Source: Alphaproteobacteria bacterium HGW-Alphaproteobacteria-4 (GTDB taxonomy: Bacteria > Pseudomonadota > Alphaproteobacteria > Rhodobacterales > Rhodobacteraceae). Taken from it: DNA of 64,000 bases. The notes beneath the pieces are model-generated. The model ran no database searches. It was not told where the DNA came from and saw only the letters and a list, made by a program, of their open reading frames with translations. The translations under genes and the position numbers were made by a program. Shown here one piece after another: positions 51,686 through 60,479 of this stretch. How positions within the stretch are numbered: the stretch's first letter is position 1; each line of letters opens with the position of its first letter. Location: positions 62,001-126,000 of the forward strand of contig PHEE01000003.1 of assembly GCA_002842855.1 (NCBI GenBank). Direction: 5' to 3'.

Positions 51686-53617
51686 TCAGGCGTGTTCTTT
51701 CGTGTGCTCGCGGCAGATCGCCTCGGCTTCCTTGCCGTGCAATTCCTGATAATGGTCGAACACGGGCTCAAACCAGCCGGTACCCTGCGTTGCCGTGCCC
51801 AGCCCCCGCATCAGGTCATCGCGCGATGCGGCAGGCAGCAGCAGCCGCGTCACATCCCAGCCGCGCGCGTCGGGGTTGGGCTCAAATCCCAGCACCTGCC
51901 CCTTGAGCGTGCTGATCAACGATACGATCGGGCCAGAAAACACCGACGGCGCGTGAATCTCGACCCGGTCGATCGGTTGCAGCAGCACAGGTGCTGCTTT
52001 CAGCAGCGCCTCGCGGGTGCCCATCTTGGCAGCGGTGCGGAAGGCGTGGTCAGAGCTGTCGACCGCATGGTGCTTGCCATCGGTCAGCGTTACCGCCACA
52101 TCAATGACCGGAAACCCGAGCGGGCCGGATTTGGTGGCATCGCGCGCGCCCTCTTCGACCGACGAGATGAAGTTGCGCGGCACCGCGCCGCCCTTGACCA
52201 CCTCGTCAAAGGCAAAACCCGCGCCGCGTTCCTGCGGGCGCACGATCAGCACGACATCGGCAAACTGCCCCGAACCGCCCGATTGCTTGCGGTGGCGATA
52301 GTGCTCTTCGGCCTGCTGCGAAATGGTTTCGCGGTAGCTTGTGCCAGGGATCTGCTCGGTCACCTTCACGTCGAAGTCATCCGAAATGGTCGCGAGGATG
52401 CGGCGCAGATGCAGCGGCCCCTGCACACGCAGGATGGTGTGGCCCGAGTCTTCGTCTTGCGCCACTTCGATGCCGAGGTCTGTTTCCTGAAGGCGTGCGA
52501 GAGCCGTTGAAAGCCGCACCTCGTCGCGCTCGTTGGTGGGCACCAGCAGGCGCGCCAGGGTCGGGCGGTGGCCACGCACCCATGCCGGGCCGGGCAAAGT
52601 GGCCGAAGCGGTGAAAAGCTGGCCAGAATTGAGGTGATCGGCCTTGACCGCAATGCCCACGCTACCGGCGGCAAGCGTTGCCGCGCCGCTTTCGCCAAGC
52701 TCGGTCAGGTTGCCCACGTTGCCGCCGGCAAGCGCGGTGCCCGCCTTCACGCCATCTGCGAGTGCGCGCAGATATACGGCCTTGCCGAGGTGCTTTTGAA
52801 ACTCGGCATGAAAGCCCACCGCAACCGCCTCGCCCGACGGGCTGAGCCGTTCGCGCAGGCTGGCGACCGACGGCGCCTCGTGGCGCAGCGCCTTCATCAA
52901 CCGCATCACGCCGTTCACATGGCTTGCGGCACCCAGATAGGCCGGGATCAGCTTGTTATCGTGCAGGATGTGCGCGGCAGTCTGGAACAATTCGTTGGTG
53001 GGCGGATCGCGGTCTTCGATCAGAGCTTCGAGCAGGCCGTCATCAAATTCGGACAGGTGCTCGAGCAACTCGGCACGGGCCTGATGTTCGACCTCGCGCA
53101 TCGAATCGGGAATTTCCATCATGACCGAGGGCTTGCCCTCTTGATAATGCCATGCGCGTTCGGAAATGAGGTCGATCGCACCCACCACCACGCCGCCTTC
53201 GCGGATCGGGATCTGGCGCAGAACGAGGTTGTGCTGCGAATACCCTTGCAGCGCTGAGACGATATCATGCACGCGGCCTTGCGGCGCGTCCATCTTGTTG
53301 ATGAAAATCAGGCAAGGCGTGCCCGAGGCTTCGATAATGCGCAGATAGGGCGCAGCCAGCACCGCCGCGGCGGGGTCGGACGGCACGCACAAAATAACTG
53401 CATCGCTCGCGGCAAGCGCGCTGCCGGTGGTGCCCGAAGGCTCGGCGCTGCCCGCCACATCAAGCGCGCACCAGGGTTCGTTCAGAAACGAGAACCGGGT
53501 CAGCGCAAGGTTGCCGGCTGTTTCCGTGCGCGGGGTCGCACCCTCAAGTTGGCTCATCGCCCGAACGAGCGTGGTCTTGCCTGATTGGGATGGCCCGAGA
53601 ACCGTAAAGCATCGCAT
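51686..53617 (-). CDS. EF-G-like GTPase paralogue lacking switch I
   Basis: This 643-residue protein follows the EF-G domain order: P-loop GPSQSGKTTLVRAM (residues about 8-21), a G3 variant LDVAGSAE in place of DTPG, G4 FINKMDAP (about 107-114), then domains II-V including LRVQGPLHLRRILA and the domain IV block HYRHRKQSGGSGQFADVVLI. Only about 30 residues lie between G1 and G3, so the switch I region with its RGITI motif is missing and the protein is some 55 residues shorter than EF-G. It is unlikely to be the housekeeping translocase and may be a specialised paralogue. AGGAGG precedes the ATG at 53617; earlier in-frame ATGs are rejected. Confidence 0.82.
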   Translation of the reverse strand: MRCFTVLGPSQSGKTTLVRAMSQLEGATPRTETAGNLALTRFSFLNEPWCALDVAGSAEPSGTTGSALAASDAVILCVPSDPAAAVLAAPYLRIIEASGTPCLIFINKMDAPQGRVHDIVSALQGYSQHNLVLRQIPIREGGVVVGAIDLISERAWHYQEGKPSVMMEIPDSMREVEHQARAELLEHLSEFDDGLLEALIEDRDPPTNELFQTAAHILHDNKLIPAYLGAASHVNGVMRLMKALRHEAPSVASLRERLSPSGEAVAVGFHAEFQKHLGKAVYLRALADGVKAGTALAGGNVGNLTELGESGAATLAAGSVGIAVKADHLNSGQLFTASATLPGPAWVRGHRPTLARLLVPTNERDEVRLSTALARLQETDLGIEVAQDEDSGHTILRVQGPLHLRRILATISDDFDVKVTEQIPGTSYRETISQQAEEHYRHRKQSGGSGQFADVVLIVRPQERGAGFAFDEVVKGGAVPRNFISSVEEGARDATKSGPLGFPVIDVAVTLTDGKHHAVDSSDHAFRTAAKMGTREALLKAAPVLLQPIDRVEIHAPSVFSGPIVSLISTLKGQVLGFEPNPDARGWDVTRLLLPAASRDDLMRGLGTATQGTGWFEPVFDHYQELHGKEAEAICREHTKEHA

Positions 53618-53813
53618 CCGAAAAACCCTCCTGTCTGTCCGGGGCCGCGCTGCGGCGCCGGGCGGGGGTCGGGTCGGACTGCGGCCTTTGCCCCGATTGC
53701 CTGAGGCCGCCACGACTGCGGCCCGACCCGACAATTGCATGCGACAGCGGCACGGGCAACTGCTGACACGCTCCGCATCGGGCTTTGGGCGCGCCCGCGA
53801 CAATCGGTCCGGA

Positions 53814-53999
53814 TCAGGCGAGGTGCGCCGCCCGCGCGGGTTCAGACACCGCATCAAACTCCATCCCCGTTCGGTGCGGCACCAGCCGATCATAGCGCAG
53901 CGCAAGCCCGCACTGCGCCGCCGCCAGCGCATGCAGGCGCGGCGACCGCGACCTGGCGATGTTGCCGCCGATCGGGCCAAGCAAAAGGTCAGGTTTCAT
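53814..53999 (-). pseudogene. Shikimate dehydrogenase N-terminal fragment
   Basis: The 61-codon frame begins MKPDLLLGPIGGNIARSRSP and continues RLHALAAAQCGLALRYDRLV. This matches the start of shikimate/quinate dehydrogenases (GxIGxxIxxSRSPxLH substrate site), which are normally about 270-290 residues. A stop at 53814 truncates it, and no further AroE-like sequence follows, so it is a remnant. It has a good ribosome site (GAAGG) and starts nine bases after the hydratase gene, so it was once the next gene in that operon. It suggests an ancestral role of the cluster in shikimate- or quinate-like compounds. Confidence 0.7.
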
Positions 54000-54008
54000 G
54001 GTGCCTTC

Positions 54009-54806
54009 TCAGGCGAACGTCAGGGTGATGGCGCCTAGCGCGCCGAAATCGGCTTTCAGCACCCCGCCCGCCGGTGTGGGCAGCGTGTCCGAGGCCGAAC
54101 CGACGGTAATCGCCATGCCCGCCGTCAGGCCGATGCCGCGCGCGCCCAGATGGTTGACCACATCGGTCAACGCTGCAAAGGGCTGGGCGCGAATATCGGG
54201 CGGGCTTTGTGGCGCCGGGGTGCCCCCGTTCAGCGTCAGGGTAACCGGGTGGTTGAGGTAGTCCACGCGGTCGGGCTGCGCAATTGCGGGGCCGATGATC
54301 AGCGCAGCACCGCTGCCGTTATCGGCCAGCCCCAGCAAACCGCCCTCGGCGCCCCACGGCGTCGCCTCGGCATAGCGCGAGGCCACCAGTTCAATGGCGA
54401 TATGCGCACGCACCAGAGGCGCAATTTGGGCCACGCTGCGCGGGCCTGCGGCAGGCAGATCGGCGGCAAGCACAAAGGCAAACTCGGGCTCGGCCCGGGC
54501 CACGGCATAATCGGCCGCGGGCAACACCAAGGACGAACCAAAGAACAGGCGCGGCGCAAACACCCGACCGGTAATCAGCCCGTCTTGCCCGTCACGGGCG
54601 CGCATGCCTTCCGAGGTCGCGCCCGCCTTCCAGCCAGAAACCGGCGCGCCAATCAACTCGACCAGGCGCGCCTGCGCTGCATAGGCTTCGGCACGGTCAC
54701 GCGGGCGACCATCGGGCGCGGGCAACGGAATTGCGCGCCCTGACGACCAGGCGGCCGCCAGCAGCCTGGCCAAGTGTTCCATCGCATCGCGTCGGTCGGG
54801 GGTCAT
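54009..54806 (-). CDS. 2-Keto-4-pentenoate hydratase family protein
   Basis: This 265-residue enzyme belongs to the FAH-related hydratase/decarboxylase family, with VSGWKAGATSEGMRARDG near residue 55, RAEPEFAFVLAADLP (metal-binding glutamates, about 105-119) and LGLADNGSGAALIIGPAI. Relatives hydrate 2-hydroxypenta-2,4-dienoate or decarboxylate 4-oxalocrotonate in aromatic catabolism. The ATG at 54806 has GAGGA nine bases upstream; the in-frame ATG at 54836 is less likely. It is divergent from the LacI-type regulator, whose operator lies between them, and is followed by the shikimate dehydrogenase fragment. Confidence 0.8.
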   Translation of the reverse strand: MTPDRRDAMEHLARLLAAAWSSGRAIPLPAPDGRPRDRAEAYAAQARLVELIGAPVSGWKAGATSEGMRARDGQDGLITGRVFAPRLFFGSSLVLPAADYAVARAEPEFAFVLAADLPAAGPRSVAQIAPLVRAHIAIELVASRYAEATPWGAEGGLLGLADNGSGAALIIGPAIAQPDRVDYLNHPVTLTLNGGTPAPQSPPDIRAQPFAALTDVVNHLGARGIGLTAGMAITVGSASDTLPTPAGGVLKADFGALGAITLTFA

Positions 54807-54930
54807 CGGAGTCCTCGCAGCCAGTTTCCACTGCATTTAGGACCGAGGGGCGCGGTCTGTCACGCCGGGTCATACTGGCTATTGCGCAAGGCGCGCGCCG
54901 ATTTTCAGAAACCTTGCCATGATCTTCATT

Positions 54931-54940
54931 TGATGCATCA
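54931..54940. promoter_or_regulatory. LacI-type operator TGATGCATCA, site 1
   Basis: This perfect 10-bp palindrome is eight bases before the regulator start (54949) and in the promoter region of the divergent hydratase operon. The same sequence recurs at 56007 and 61971, each ahead of a catabolic operon. This copy implies autoregulation. Confidence 0.7.
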
Positions 54941-54948
54941 TGGATTGG

Positions 54949-55992
54949 ATGACTGACACCACACCCACAAAACCCCGCATCGCCGACATCGCGCTTCATG
55001 CCGGGGTCGGCACCGCCACCGTGGACCGCGTGCTCAACGAACGGCCCGGCGTCAAGCCCGCGACGGTGGCCCGGGTACGCGCGGCGGCACAATGGCTGGC
55101 CGAAAGCGGCGCGCGGCCACGGCTGCAACCGATGGCGCCACCCGGTCTGATGTTGCGCGCATTTCTGGGCGGCCCGCCCGGCTTTGCCAACGAGATATTG
55201 ATGCGCGATCTGCGCAGCGCTGCGCGTGACCTTGGTCTGCACCTGCGTGGCGATTTCATCCGTCGCACCGATTCCGCCGCGCTTGCAACCGCGCTCTGCT
55301 CCTGTCTTGACGATGGCACCGCAGGGGTGATCGTACAGGCGGTCGAACACCCGTCGGTGCGCGACGCGGTGCAACGCCTGCAACACAAGCGCATTCCAGT
55401 GGTGACCGCCCTGACCACCTTGCCGGGCATCGATGGCCTTGGGTCGGTCGGCCTTGACAACCGCTCTGCAGGCCGCGCCGCCGGGCAAATGCTGGGTCTT
55501 CTGTGCCACGGTGAAGGCGAAATAGCCGTTTTCTATACGAATTCTCTCTACCGCAGCCTCGAAGAGCGCGAGGGCGGGTTTCGCAGCCTGCTGCGCGAAG
55601 ACTTTCCCGGCATTGCTCTGGTCGAAAGCCTTTCCACCTTCGATACACCCGAAACCTGCTACCGCGTCACCCGCGAGTTGCTGGCACGCCGCCCCAACCT
55701 GCGCGGCATCTGCAACCTTGCCGCTGGCAATCGCGGCATCGAACGAGCGCTGATCGACGCCGGGCGCGCAGGCAAACTGGTATACGTCGCATTCAACCTC
55801 ACCCCTCTTTCGCGGCAGGCACTGATTGACGGCACCATGAGCGCCGTGGTCCATCAGGACATGGGCCGCATCGCCCAAGCAGCCGTGCGCGCAGTGCTCG
55901 ATCTGCACAGCGGTCAACCGCCGCGCCCGGCCCCGATTCCCGCCGAGATCATCCTGCGCGAAAACCTGCGCGAAATCGGTGTCAGCGACTGA
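54949..55992 (+). CDS. LacI family transcriptional regulator of the catabolic island
   Basis: This 347-residue regulator has a helix-turn-helix at about residues 9-30 (RIADIALHAGVGTATVDRVL) and the hinge region to about residue 60. A periplasmic-binding-protein-like effector domain follows (GVIVQAVEHPSVRDAVQRLQ, IPVVTALTTLPGIDGLGSVG, GEGEIAVFYTNSLYRSLEER). The preferred start is ATG 54949; an ATG at 54940 overlaps the operator. The effector is presumably the substrate or an intermediate of the surrounding pathway. Downstream and divergent operons carry its presumed site TGATGCATCA. Confidence 0.9.
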   Translation: MTDTTPTKPRIADIALHAGVGTATVDRVLNERPGVKPATVARVRAAAQWLAESGARPRLQPMAPPGLMLRAFLGGPPGFANEILMRDLRSAARDLGLHLRGDFIRRTDSAALATALCSCLDDGTAGVIVQAVEHPSVRDAVQRLQHKRIPVVTALTTLPGIDGLGSVGLDNRSAGRAAGQMLGLLCHGEGEIAVFYTNSLYRSLEEREGGFRSLLREDFPGIALVESLSTFDTPETCYRVTRELLARRPNLRGICNLAAGNRGIERALIDAGRAGKLVYVAFNLTPLSRQALIDGTMSAVVHQDMGRIAQAAVRAVLDLHSGQPPRPAPIPAEIILRENLREIGVSD

Positions 55993-56006
55993 CCGAGCGG
56001 ACTTTC

Positions 56007-56016
56007 TGATGCATCA
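56007..56016. promoter_or_regulatory. LacI-type operator TGATGCATCA, site 2
   Basis: This is an identical palindrome 119 bp before the reductase gene, followed two bases on by a degenerate copy (TGATGCCATC, 56019-56028). It probably controls the reductase-MaoC-CoA transferase operon. Confidence 0.7.
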
Positions 56017-56134
56017 TTTGATGCCATCGAGCCAGCATCCGTACTTTTCCGCATCCACTACCAACAAACCCACGCGCCAGCGTTTGGGTCCGCAAGGTGC
56101 TTGCCTTAACCATGGGCGCATCAAGGGGGGTAGC

Positions 56135-57067
56135 ATGCGGATAGCAGTTCTCGGCGCGGGGTCGCTTGGGTCAGTGTTCGGCGGGCATCTGGCCGAGGCC
56201 GGGCATGACGTCACGCTGATCAACCGCAGCCCTGCGTTTGTCGATGCCGTTCGCGCGCGGGGGCTGACGCTGAACGAGGGCGGCGACAGCCGCACCATCG
56301 CCGTATCAGCCGCCACGGGCGCCGAAGGTCTTGGCGCGGTCGATCTGCTCATCGTGCTGGTCAAATCAACCGGGACCGAGGCCGCTCTGGCCGCGAACCG
56401 CACCCTCATCGGACCACAAACATGGGTTGTTTCTTTGCAAAATGGAATCGGGCAGGAAGAGATTCTCGCCGGTTTCGCCGCGCCCAATCGGGTGCTGATC
56501 GGCAAGACCTATGTTGGCGGTCTGATGACTACGCCGGGCGAGGTTACAGCCGGAACCCGCGGCAAGGTAACCTATCTTGGCACCCCTGATGGTCGAACCG
56601 AGGCCGAGGTCTCGGAACTGGCACGGATTTTCAGCCAAGCCGGCCTGCCTGCCGATGCGCGCGCAGACATCCTCACGGTGGTCTGGGACAAGCTGCTGGT
56701 GAACGTCGCCACTGGCGCGCTCAGCGCCATCACCGGCCTGAGTTATGGTGCGCTTTACGCCCTTCCCGAGGTTGCCACGACCGCGCAGGCGGCGGTGGCC
56801 GAGGCGATGGCGGTGGCGCGGGCGTTAGGTGTGGCGCTTGGCTTCACTTCGCCCGAAGGGCCTTGGCTGCAGGCCTCCGAGGGCCTTCCGCCCGAATTCA
56901 AGGCTTCGATGCTGCAAAGCATCGAGCGCGGCCAGCGCACCGAGATCGACTTCATCAATGGTGCCGTGGTGCGCTATGGCGCGCGTCTGGGCATCCCCAC
57001 GCCGGTGAACGCGACACTTGTTGCGGGGGTCAAGGGTATCGAGGCGGCCCTGAAAGGAACCAAATGA
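56135..57067 (+). CDS. Ketopantoate reductase family oxidoreductase (PanE/ApbA-like)
   Basis: This 310-residue NAD(P)H-dependent reductase has a Rossmann start (MRIAVLGAGSLGSVFGGHLA). The family middle block is VVSLQNGIGQEEILAG (about residues 90-105), and a catalytic-lysine region (VVWDKLLVNVATGALSAITG, about 180-199) leads into the C-terminal helical domain ending ERGQRTEIDFINGAVVRYG. PanE itself makes pantoate, but in a catabolic operon beside MaoC and CoA-transferase genes the substrate is more likely another 2-oxo or 2-hydroxy acid. The start has AAGGGGGG upstream and the stop overlaps the next start as ATGA. Confidence 0.83.
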   Translation: MRIAVLGAGSLGSVFGGHLAEAGHDVTLINRSPAFVDAVRARGLTLNEGGDSRTIAVSAATGAEGLGAVDLLIVLVKSTGTEAALAANRTLIGPQTWVVSLQNGIGQEEILAGFAAPNRVLIGKTYVGGLMTTPGEVTAGTRGKVTYLGTPDGRTEAEVSELARIFSQAGLPADARADILTVVWDKLLVNVATGALSAITGLSYGALYALPEVATTAQAAVAEAMAVARALGVALGFTSPEGPWLQASEGLPPEFKASMLQSIERGQRTEIDFINGAVVRYGARLGIPTPVNATLVAGVKGIEAALKGTK

Positions 57068-57519
57068 AAGAGTTGTATTTTGATGAGGTTACGCTTGGCG
57101 CCGAAGGCATATCCGAGCCGGTCACGGTGACCTCCGAGATGATCATTGCCTACGCCGACCTGACCGGCGACCATACGCCAGTGCACACCGACGAGGCCTT
57201 CGCGCGCGCCTCGGCCTTTGGGCAGCGGGTGGCGCACGGGCTTTTGGGCCTGTCGCTGACCGATGGCATGAAGACCACCGCGAGTTTGCGCTTCGTGCCC
57301 GGAATGTCGCTGGGTTGGGCCTGGGATTTTCGGCTGCCGATCTGCATTGGCGACGCGCTGCATGTGCGCTTTCACGTCGCCGAACGGCGCGAGACACGCA
57401 AGCCGGGCTGGGGCATCGTCCACCTGGCCAGCCAGCTAATCAACCAGAAGGGCGAGGTGGTGCAGGAGGGCGTGCACAAGCTGATGCTGCCCAATCGGCC
57501 CGAAGGAGATGCGAAATGA
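57064..57519 (+). CDS. MaoC family (R)-hydratase-like protein
   Basis: This 151-residue hot-dog-fold protein has the MaoC catalytic pattern YADLTGDHTPVHTDEAFARA (Asp/His of the hydratase motif, about residues 30-49), then GQRVAHGLLGLSLTDG. Members hydrate enoyl-CoA or mesaconyl-CoA-type substrates. Both ends overlap neighbours by four bases (ATGA), between the reductase and the CoA transferase, so the three proteins should be made together. This suggests CoA-thioester chemistry in the pathway. Confidence 0.88.
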   Translation: MKELYFDEVTLGAEGISEPVTVTSEMIIAYADLTGDHTPVHTDEAFARASAFGQRVAHGLLGLSLTDGMKTTASLRFVPGMSLGWAWDFRLPICIGDALHVRFHVAERRETRKPGWGIVHLASQLINQKGEVVQEGVHKLMLPNRPEGDAK

Positions 57520-58724
57520 CCCAGCCGCTGCCGCTCAAAGGCATCAAGGTGATCGACTATAGCCATTTTCTGGCAGGTCCGTTCATGTCGCGCACGCTGG
57601 CGGCGTTTGGCGCCGACGTGATCAAGGTCGAACGTCCGCGCGAAGGTGATGCGGGACGGCAATCGCCCACCATTGCCGGCGGAGTTTCCGGCTATTTCTT
57701 GCAGCAAAACATGGGCAAGCGCGGCCTCTGCCTCGATCTGCGCCAGCCCGCGGCGCGTGATCTGATGGCGCGGCTTGTAGCGCACGCCGATGTTTTCGTT
57801 GAAAATTACCGCCCCGGCGCGCTGGCAAAACTGGGCCTTGGTTATGCCGATCTGGCGCGCGCCAACCCCGGCCTTGTCTATTGTTCGGTTTCTGCTTTCG
57901 GCCACACCGGCCCCTTGTCGGAACGCCCCGGCTTTGGCCTGATCGCCGAGGCGATGTCTGGCGCGATGTCGATCATCGGCACCCCCGGCGAGGCGCCGCC
58001 GCTGTTTCGGATGCCCTTGGCCGACATGTACACCGGCATCCACGGTGTCGCGGCGATCATCGCAGCACTTTATGGGCGGCGCGACACCGGGCTGGGGCAG
58101 CATATCGACCTCGCGCTTTACGATTGCATGGTCTCGATGCACGATTACGCGGTGCAGGGGTATCTGATGTCGGGCGGCACCGAGATGCCGCAGCAGACCG
58201 GGCAAGATCTGCCCTCTTCCACCATATATGGCGTGTTTTCGGCGCGCGACGGGCATCTGGTGATCGCCGCGCAGGTCGATGACACCTGGCTAAAGCTAGC
58301 GCGGTTGATCGGCGGCGAAGCGTTGGCGGCCGACGCCCGTTTTCACGGTGCGGCAAACCGAAATGCCAATCGCGAGGCGGCACTGGCCGCGGTGCGGGTG
58401 TGGTGTGCGGGCCAAACGAACCGCGCCGCCTGCCTTGCCGCGCTTGACGCGGCCGGGGTGCCTGCCGCCCCGGTTCAGACCATTGATGAAGTGGTCGCAG
58501 ATCCGCAGATCGCGGCGCGCGGCATGATCATCGAGCAGCCGCACCCGACCCTCGGTACGGTGCGAATGCCGAACGTGCCATTTCACTTTTCCGACTATTC
58601 TTTACCTGTTCCTGCCACGGCGCCCGCATTAGGAGAGCATAATTCCAATATTGCGGCCGAACTTGGCTTTACCAACGCAGAAATCGCAGCGATGCAGGAA
58701 AGCGGCGCACTCTATTCAGCCTAA
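57516..58724 (+). CDS. CaiB/BaiF (class III) CoA-transferase
   Basis: This 402-residue protein should move CoA between carboxylic acids. It has the family start KGIKVIDYSHFLAGPFMSRT, GADVIKVERPREGD, and the catalytic aspartate region RMPLADMYTGIHGVAAIIAA (about residues 165-184), plus GQHIDLALYDCMVS. AAGGAG precedes the ATG at 57516. With the MaoC gene it suggests that the substrate is activated to a CoA ester and hydrated. It converges on the AEC permease, overlapping its stop by four bases. Confidence 0.9.
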   Translation: MTQPLPLKGIKVIDYSHFLAGPFMSRTLAAFGADVIKVERPREGDAGRQSPTIAGGVSGYFLQQNMGKRGLCLDLRQPAARDLMARLVAHADVFVENYRPGALAKLGLGYADLARANPGLVYCSVSAFGHTGPLSERPGFGLIAEAMSGAMSIIGTPGEAPPLFRMPLADMYTGIHGVAAIIAALYGRRDTGLGQHIDLALYDCMVSMHDYAVQGYLMSGGTEMPQQTGQDLPSSTIYGVFSARDGHLVIAAQVDDTWLKLARLIGGEALAADARFHGAANRNANREAALAAVRVWCAGQTNRAACLAALDAAGVPAAPVQTIDEVVADPQIAARGMIIEQPHPTLGTVRMPNVPFHFSDYSLPVPATAPALGEHNSNIAAELGFTNAEIAAMQESGALYSA

Positions 58725-59647
58725 CCCAGTAGCGCGAGCAGCCCCGACACGGTGAAAAACGAAACGACGGTTGCCACAATCAGACTCGTGGCGGCCAGTG
58801 CTTCATTGCCCCAACGCAGGCCAAAAAGCGCAAAGGTCGAGAGCATCGGCACCGACGCGATCAACACGCCCGAAATCAGCAGCGCGGGCGCTGGCGGGCC
58901 GAAAAGGTAGAACCCTGCCAACACCGCCAACGGGTGCAGCACCAGCTTGCCGAAAACAACCCGCGCCACCGCCGCCCCGCCAACACCCGAGGGCGGCAGG
59001 TCGGCCACCGCCGAGCCGATGACCAACAACGCCACCGGTGCCGCAACGGGGGCAAGCATGCCCATCACCTGCATCACCGCCGCCGGAAGCACCAGCCCGG
59101 TCAGCGACGCCGCAACCCCTACCAACACCGCAATCAAGAGCGGGTTGCGCACCATGCCGCCCAGTGTACGTTTGAATGCGGCCATCCGCCCGCCGCCGCC
59201 AGAAGCCTCGGCTAAAACGACCGCAAGCGGCAGAATCACGATGTTTTCGACCAGCATCGCCATCGCGAAGGCCTGCAAGGCCACATCGCCCACCAGAATT
59301 GCCGCCACCGGCATGCCCAGATAGGCCGAATTCGAGCACGCCATGCCCAGCGCCTCAAGTGCCGCCTGCGGCATCGGGCGGCGCAGCGGCCCGCGCGCTA
59401 GCGCAAAGCCCGCGGTGAATATGACAAGCGACCCCACCGCATAGCCCGCCATGAAATCCCAACGCAGGGTTTCGGCCAAGGGTGCCCGGGCCAGCGCCAG
59501 AAAGATCAGCGCGGGCATCGCAACGCGCAGCACCACGCGGCCGATCGCGCGCATGTCCGCCACCGCGACATACCCCACCTTGGCCACGAAAAAGCCAAGC
59601 GCAATCAACAGGTAAATCGGCAGCGTCAGGGCAAAGACCGCCAGCAT
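58721..59647 (-). CDS. AEC family (auxin efflux carrier-like) permease
   Basis: This 308-residue protein has about ten membrane helices in two halves: start MLAVFALTLPIYLLIALGFF, the middle CSNSAYLGMPVAAILVGDVA (the conserved N-x-x-x-x-G-x-P motif) and the end LAATSLIVATVVSFFTVSGL. Bacterial relatives transport dicarboxylates such as malate or malonate. The ATG at 59647 with GGGGG upstream is preferred over GTG 59659. It is the last gene of the aroQ-led operon and may serve uptake or export of a pathway acid. Confidence 0.82.
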   Translation of the reverse strand: MLAVFALTLPIYLLIALGFFVAKVGYVAVADMRAIGRVVLRVAMPALIFLALARAPLAETLRWDFMAGYAVGSLVIFTAGFALARGPLRRPMPQAALEALGMACSNSAYLGMPVAAILVGDVALQAFAMAMLVENIVILPLAVVLAEASGGGGRMAAFKRTLGGMVRNPLLIAVLVGVAASLTGLVLPAAVMQVMGMLAPVAAPVALLVIGSAVADLPPSGVGGAAVARVVFGKLVLHPLAVLAGFYLFGPPAPALLISGVLIASVPMLSTFALFGLRWGNEALAATSLIVATVVSFFTVSGLLALLG

Positions 59648-59696
59648 CAGCGCCCCCACCGGGGCGCCGATGGCGCAATTTCAGGGCCTGACCGGC

Positions 59697-60461
59697 TCAG
59701 GCCTTCCACTTCTTGGCCAGATCGCGCGCGCCGCGCAGCAAGATCGCCTGATCGACATCGACGGCGGTGAACAGCGTGCCAGCCGCCATCGCTTCCGTGA
59801 GGAACGCCGGGTCGAGCGTCAGGATGCCCGCCGGTTTGCCCGCCTTGCGGATGCGGCGCACCGCATCGAGCACGGCGGCCTTGACCTCCGGGTGGCCGGG
59901 GTTGCCGGGGTGGCCCATCGAGGCGGCAAGATCGGCGGGGCCAATGAAGACGCCATCGACGCCCTCGACCGCGCAGATCGCCTCGATATGCGGCAAGGTG
60001 GCGGCGGTCTCGACCTGCACCAGCAGGCAGACCTCGGCGTTGGCGCGGGCGTTGTAATCGGGAATCGCGCCATAACGGCTGGCCCGCGTAATGCCCGCCA
60101 CGCCGCGCACCCCGTGCGGCGGGTAGCGCACCGCCTGCACCGCGCGCGCCGCCTCTTCGGCGCTTTGCACGTAGGGCACCAGAATGGTTTGCGCGCCGAT
60201 GTCCAAGAGCCGCTTGATTTCCACGAGGTCGAGCGAGCCGGGCCGCACCAGCGCCTGCGTAGCATAGGGCGCGGCGGCTTGCAGCATTGCCTGCACGGTG
60301 GCCAGATCCATCACCGAATGTTCGGTGTCGATCAGCATCCAGTCAAAGCCGCAACCGGCGATCGATTCGGCGTGGCCCGAGCCGGGGATCGTCACCCAGA
60401 TGCCAATCTGCTGGCGCCCTGCGGCCAGCCCCGCCTTGAAATGGTTCTTTGGCAATTCCAT
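59697..60461 (-). CDS. HpcH/HpaI family aldolase
   Basis: This 254-residue metal-dependent class II aldolase has WMLIDTEHSVMDLATVQAML (about residues 38-57), LVPYVQSAEEAARAVQAVRY and the metal site VETAATLPHIEAICAVEG with VFIGPADLAASMGHPG (about 165-180). Relatives split 4-hydroxy-2-oxo acids to pyruvate and an aldehyde, as in homoprotocatechuate or sugar-acid breakdown. The second ATG (60461) is chosen because AGGGAG is then eight bases away. It lies between the Gfo/Idh/MocA-type dehydrogenase and the permease in one operon. Confidence 0.87.
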   Translation of the reverse strand: MELPKNHFKAGLAAGRQQIGIWVTIPGSGHAESIAGCGFDWMLIDTEHSVMDLATVQAMLQAAAPYATQALVRPGSLDLVEIKRLLDIGAQTILVPYVQSAEEAARAVQAVRYPPHGVRGVAGITRASRYGAIPDYNARANAEVCLLVQVETAATLPHIEAICAVEGVDGVFIGPADLAASMGHPGNPGHPEVKAAVLDAVRRIRKAGKPAGILTLDPAFLTEAMAAGTLFTAVDVDQAILLRGARDLAKKWKA

Positions 60462-60479
60462 TGGCATCTCTCCCTGATG

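Noticed and set aside
53544-53778. Short frames between the EF-G-like gene and the shikimate dehydrogenase fragment
   Set aside because: They overlap the EF-G-like start and have no ribosome sites or recognisable sequence.
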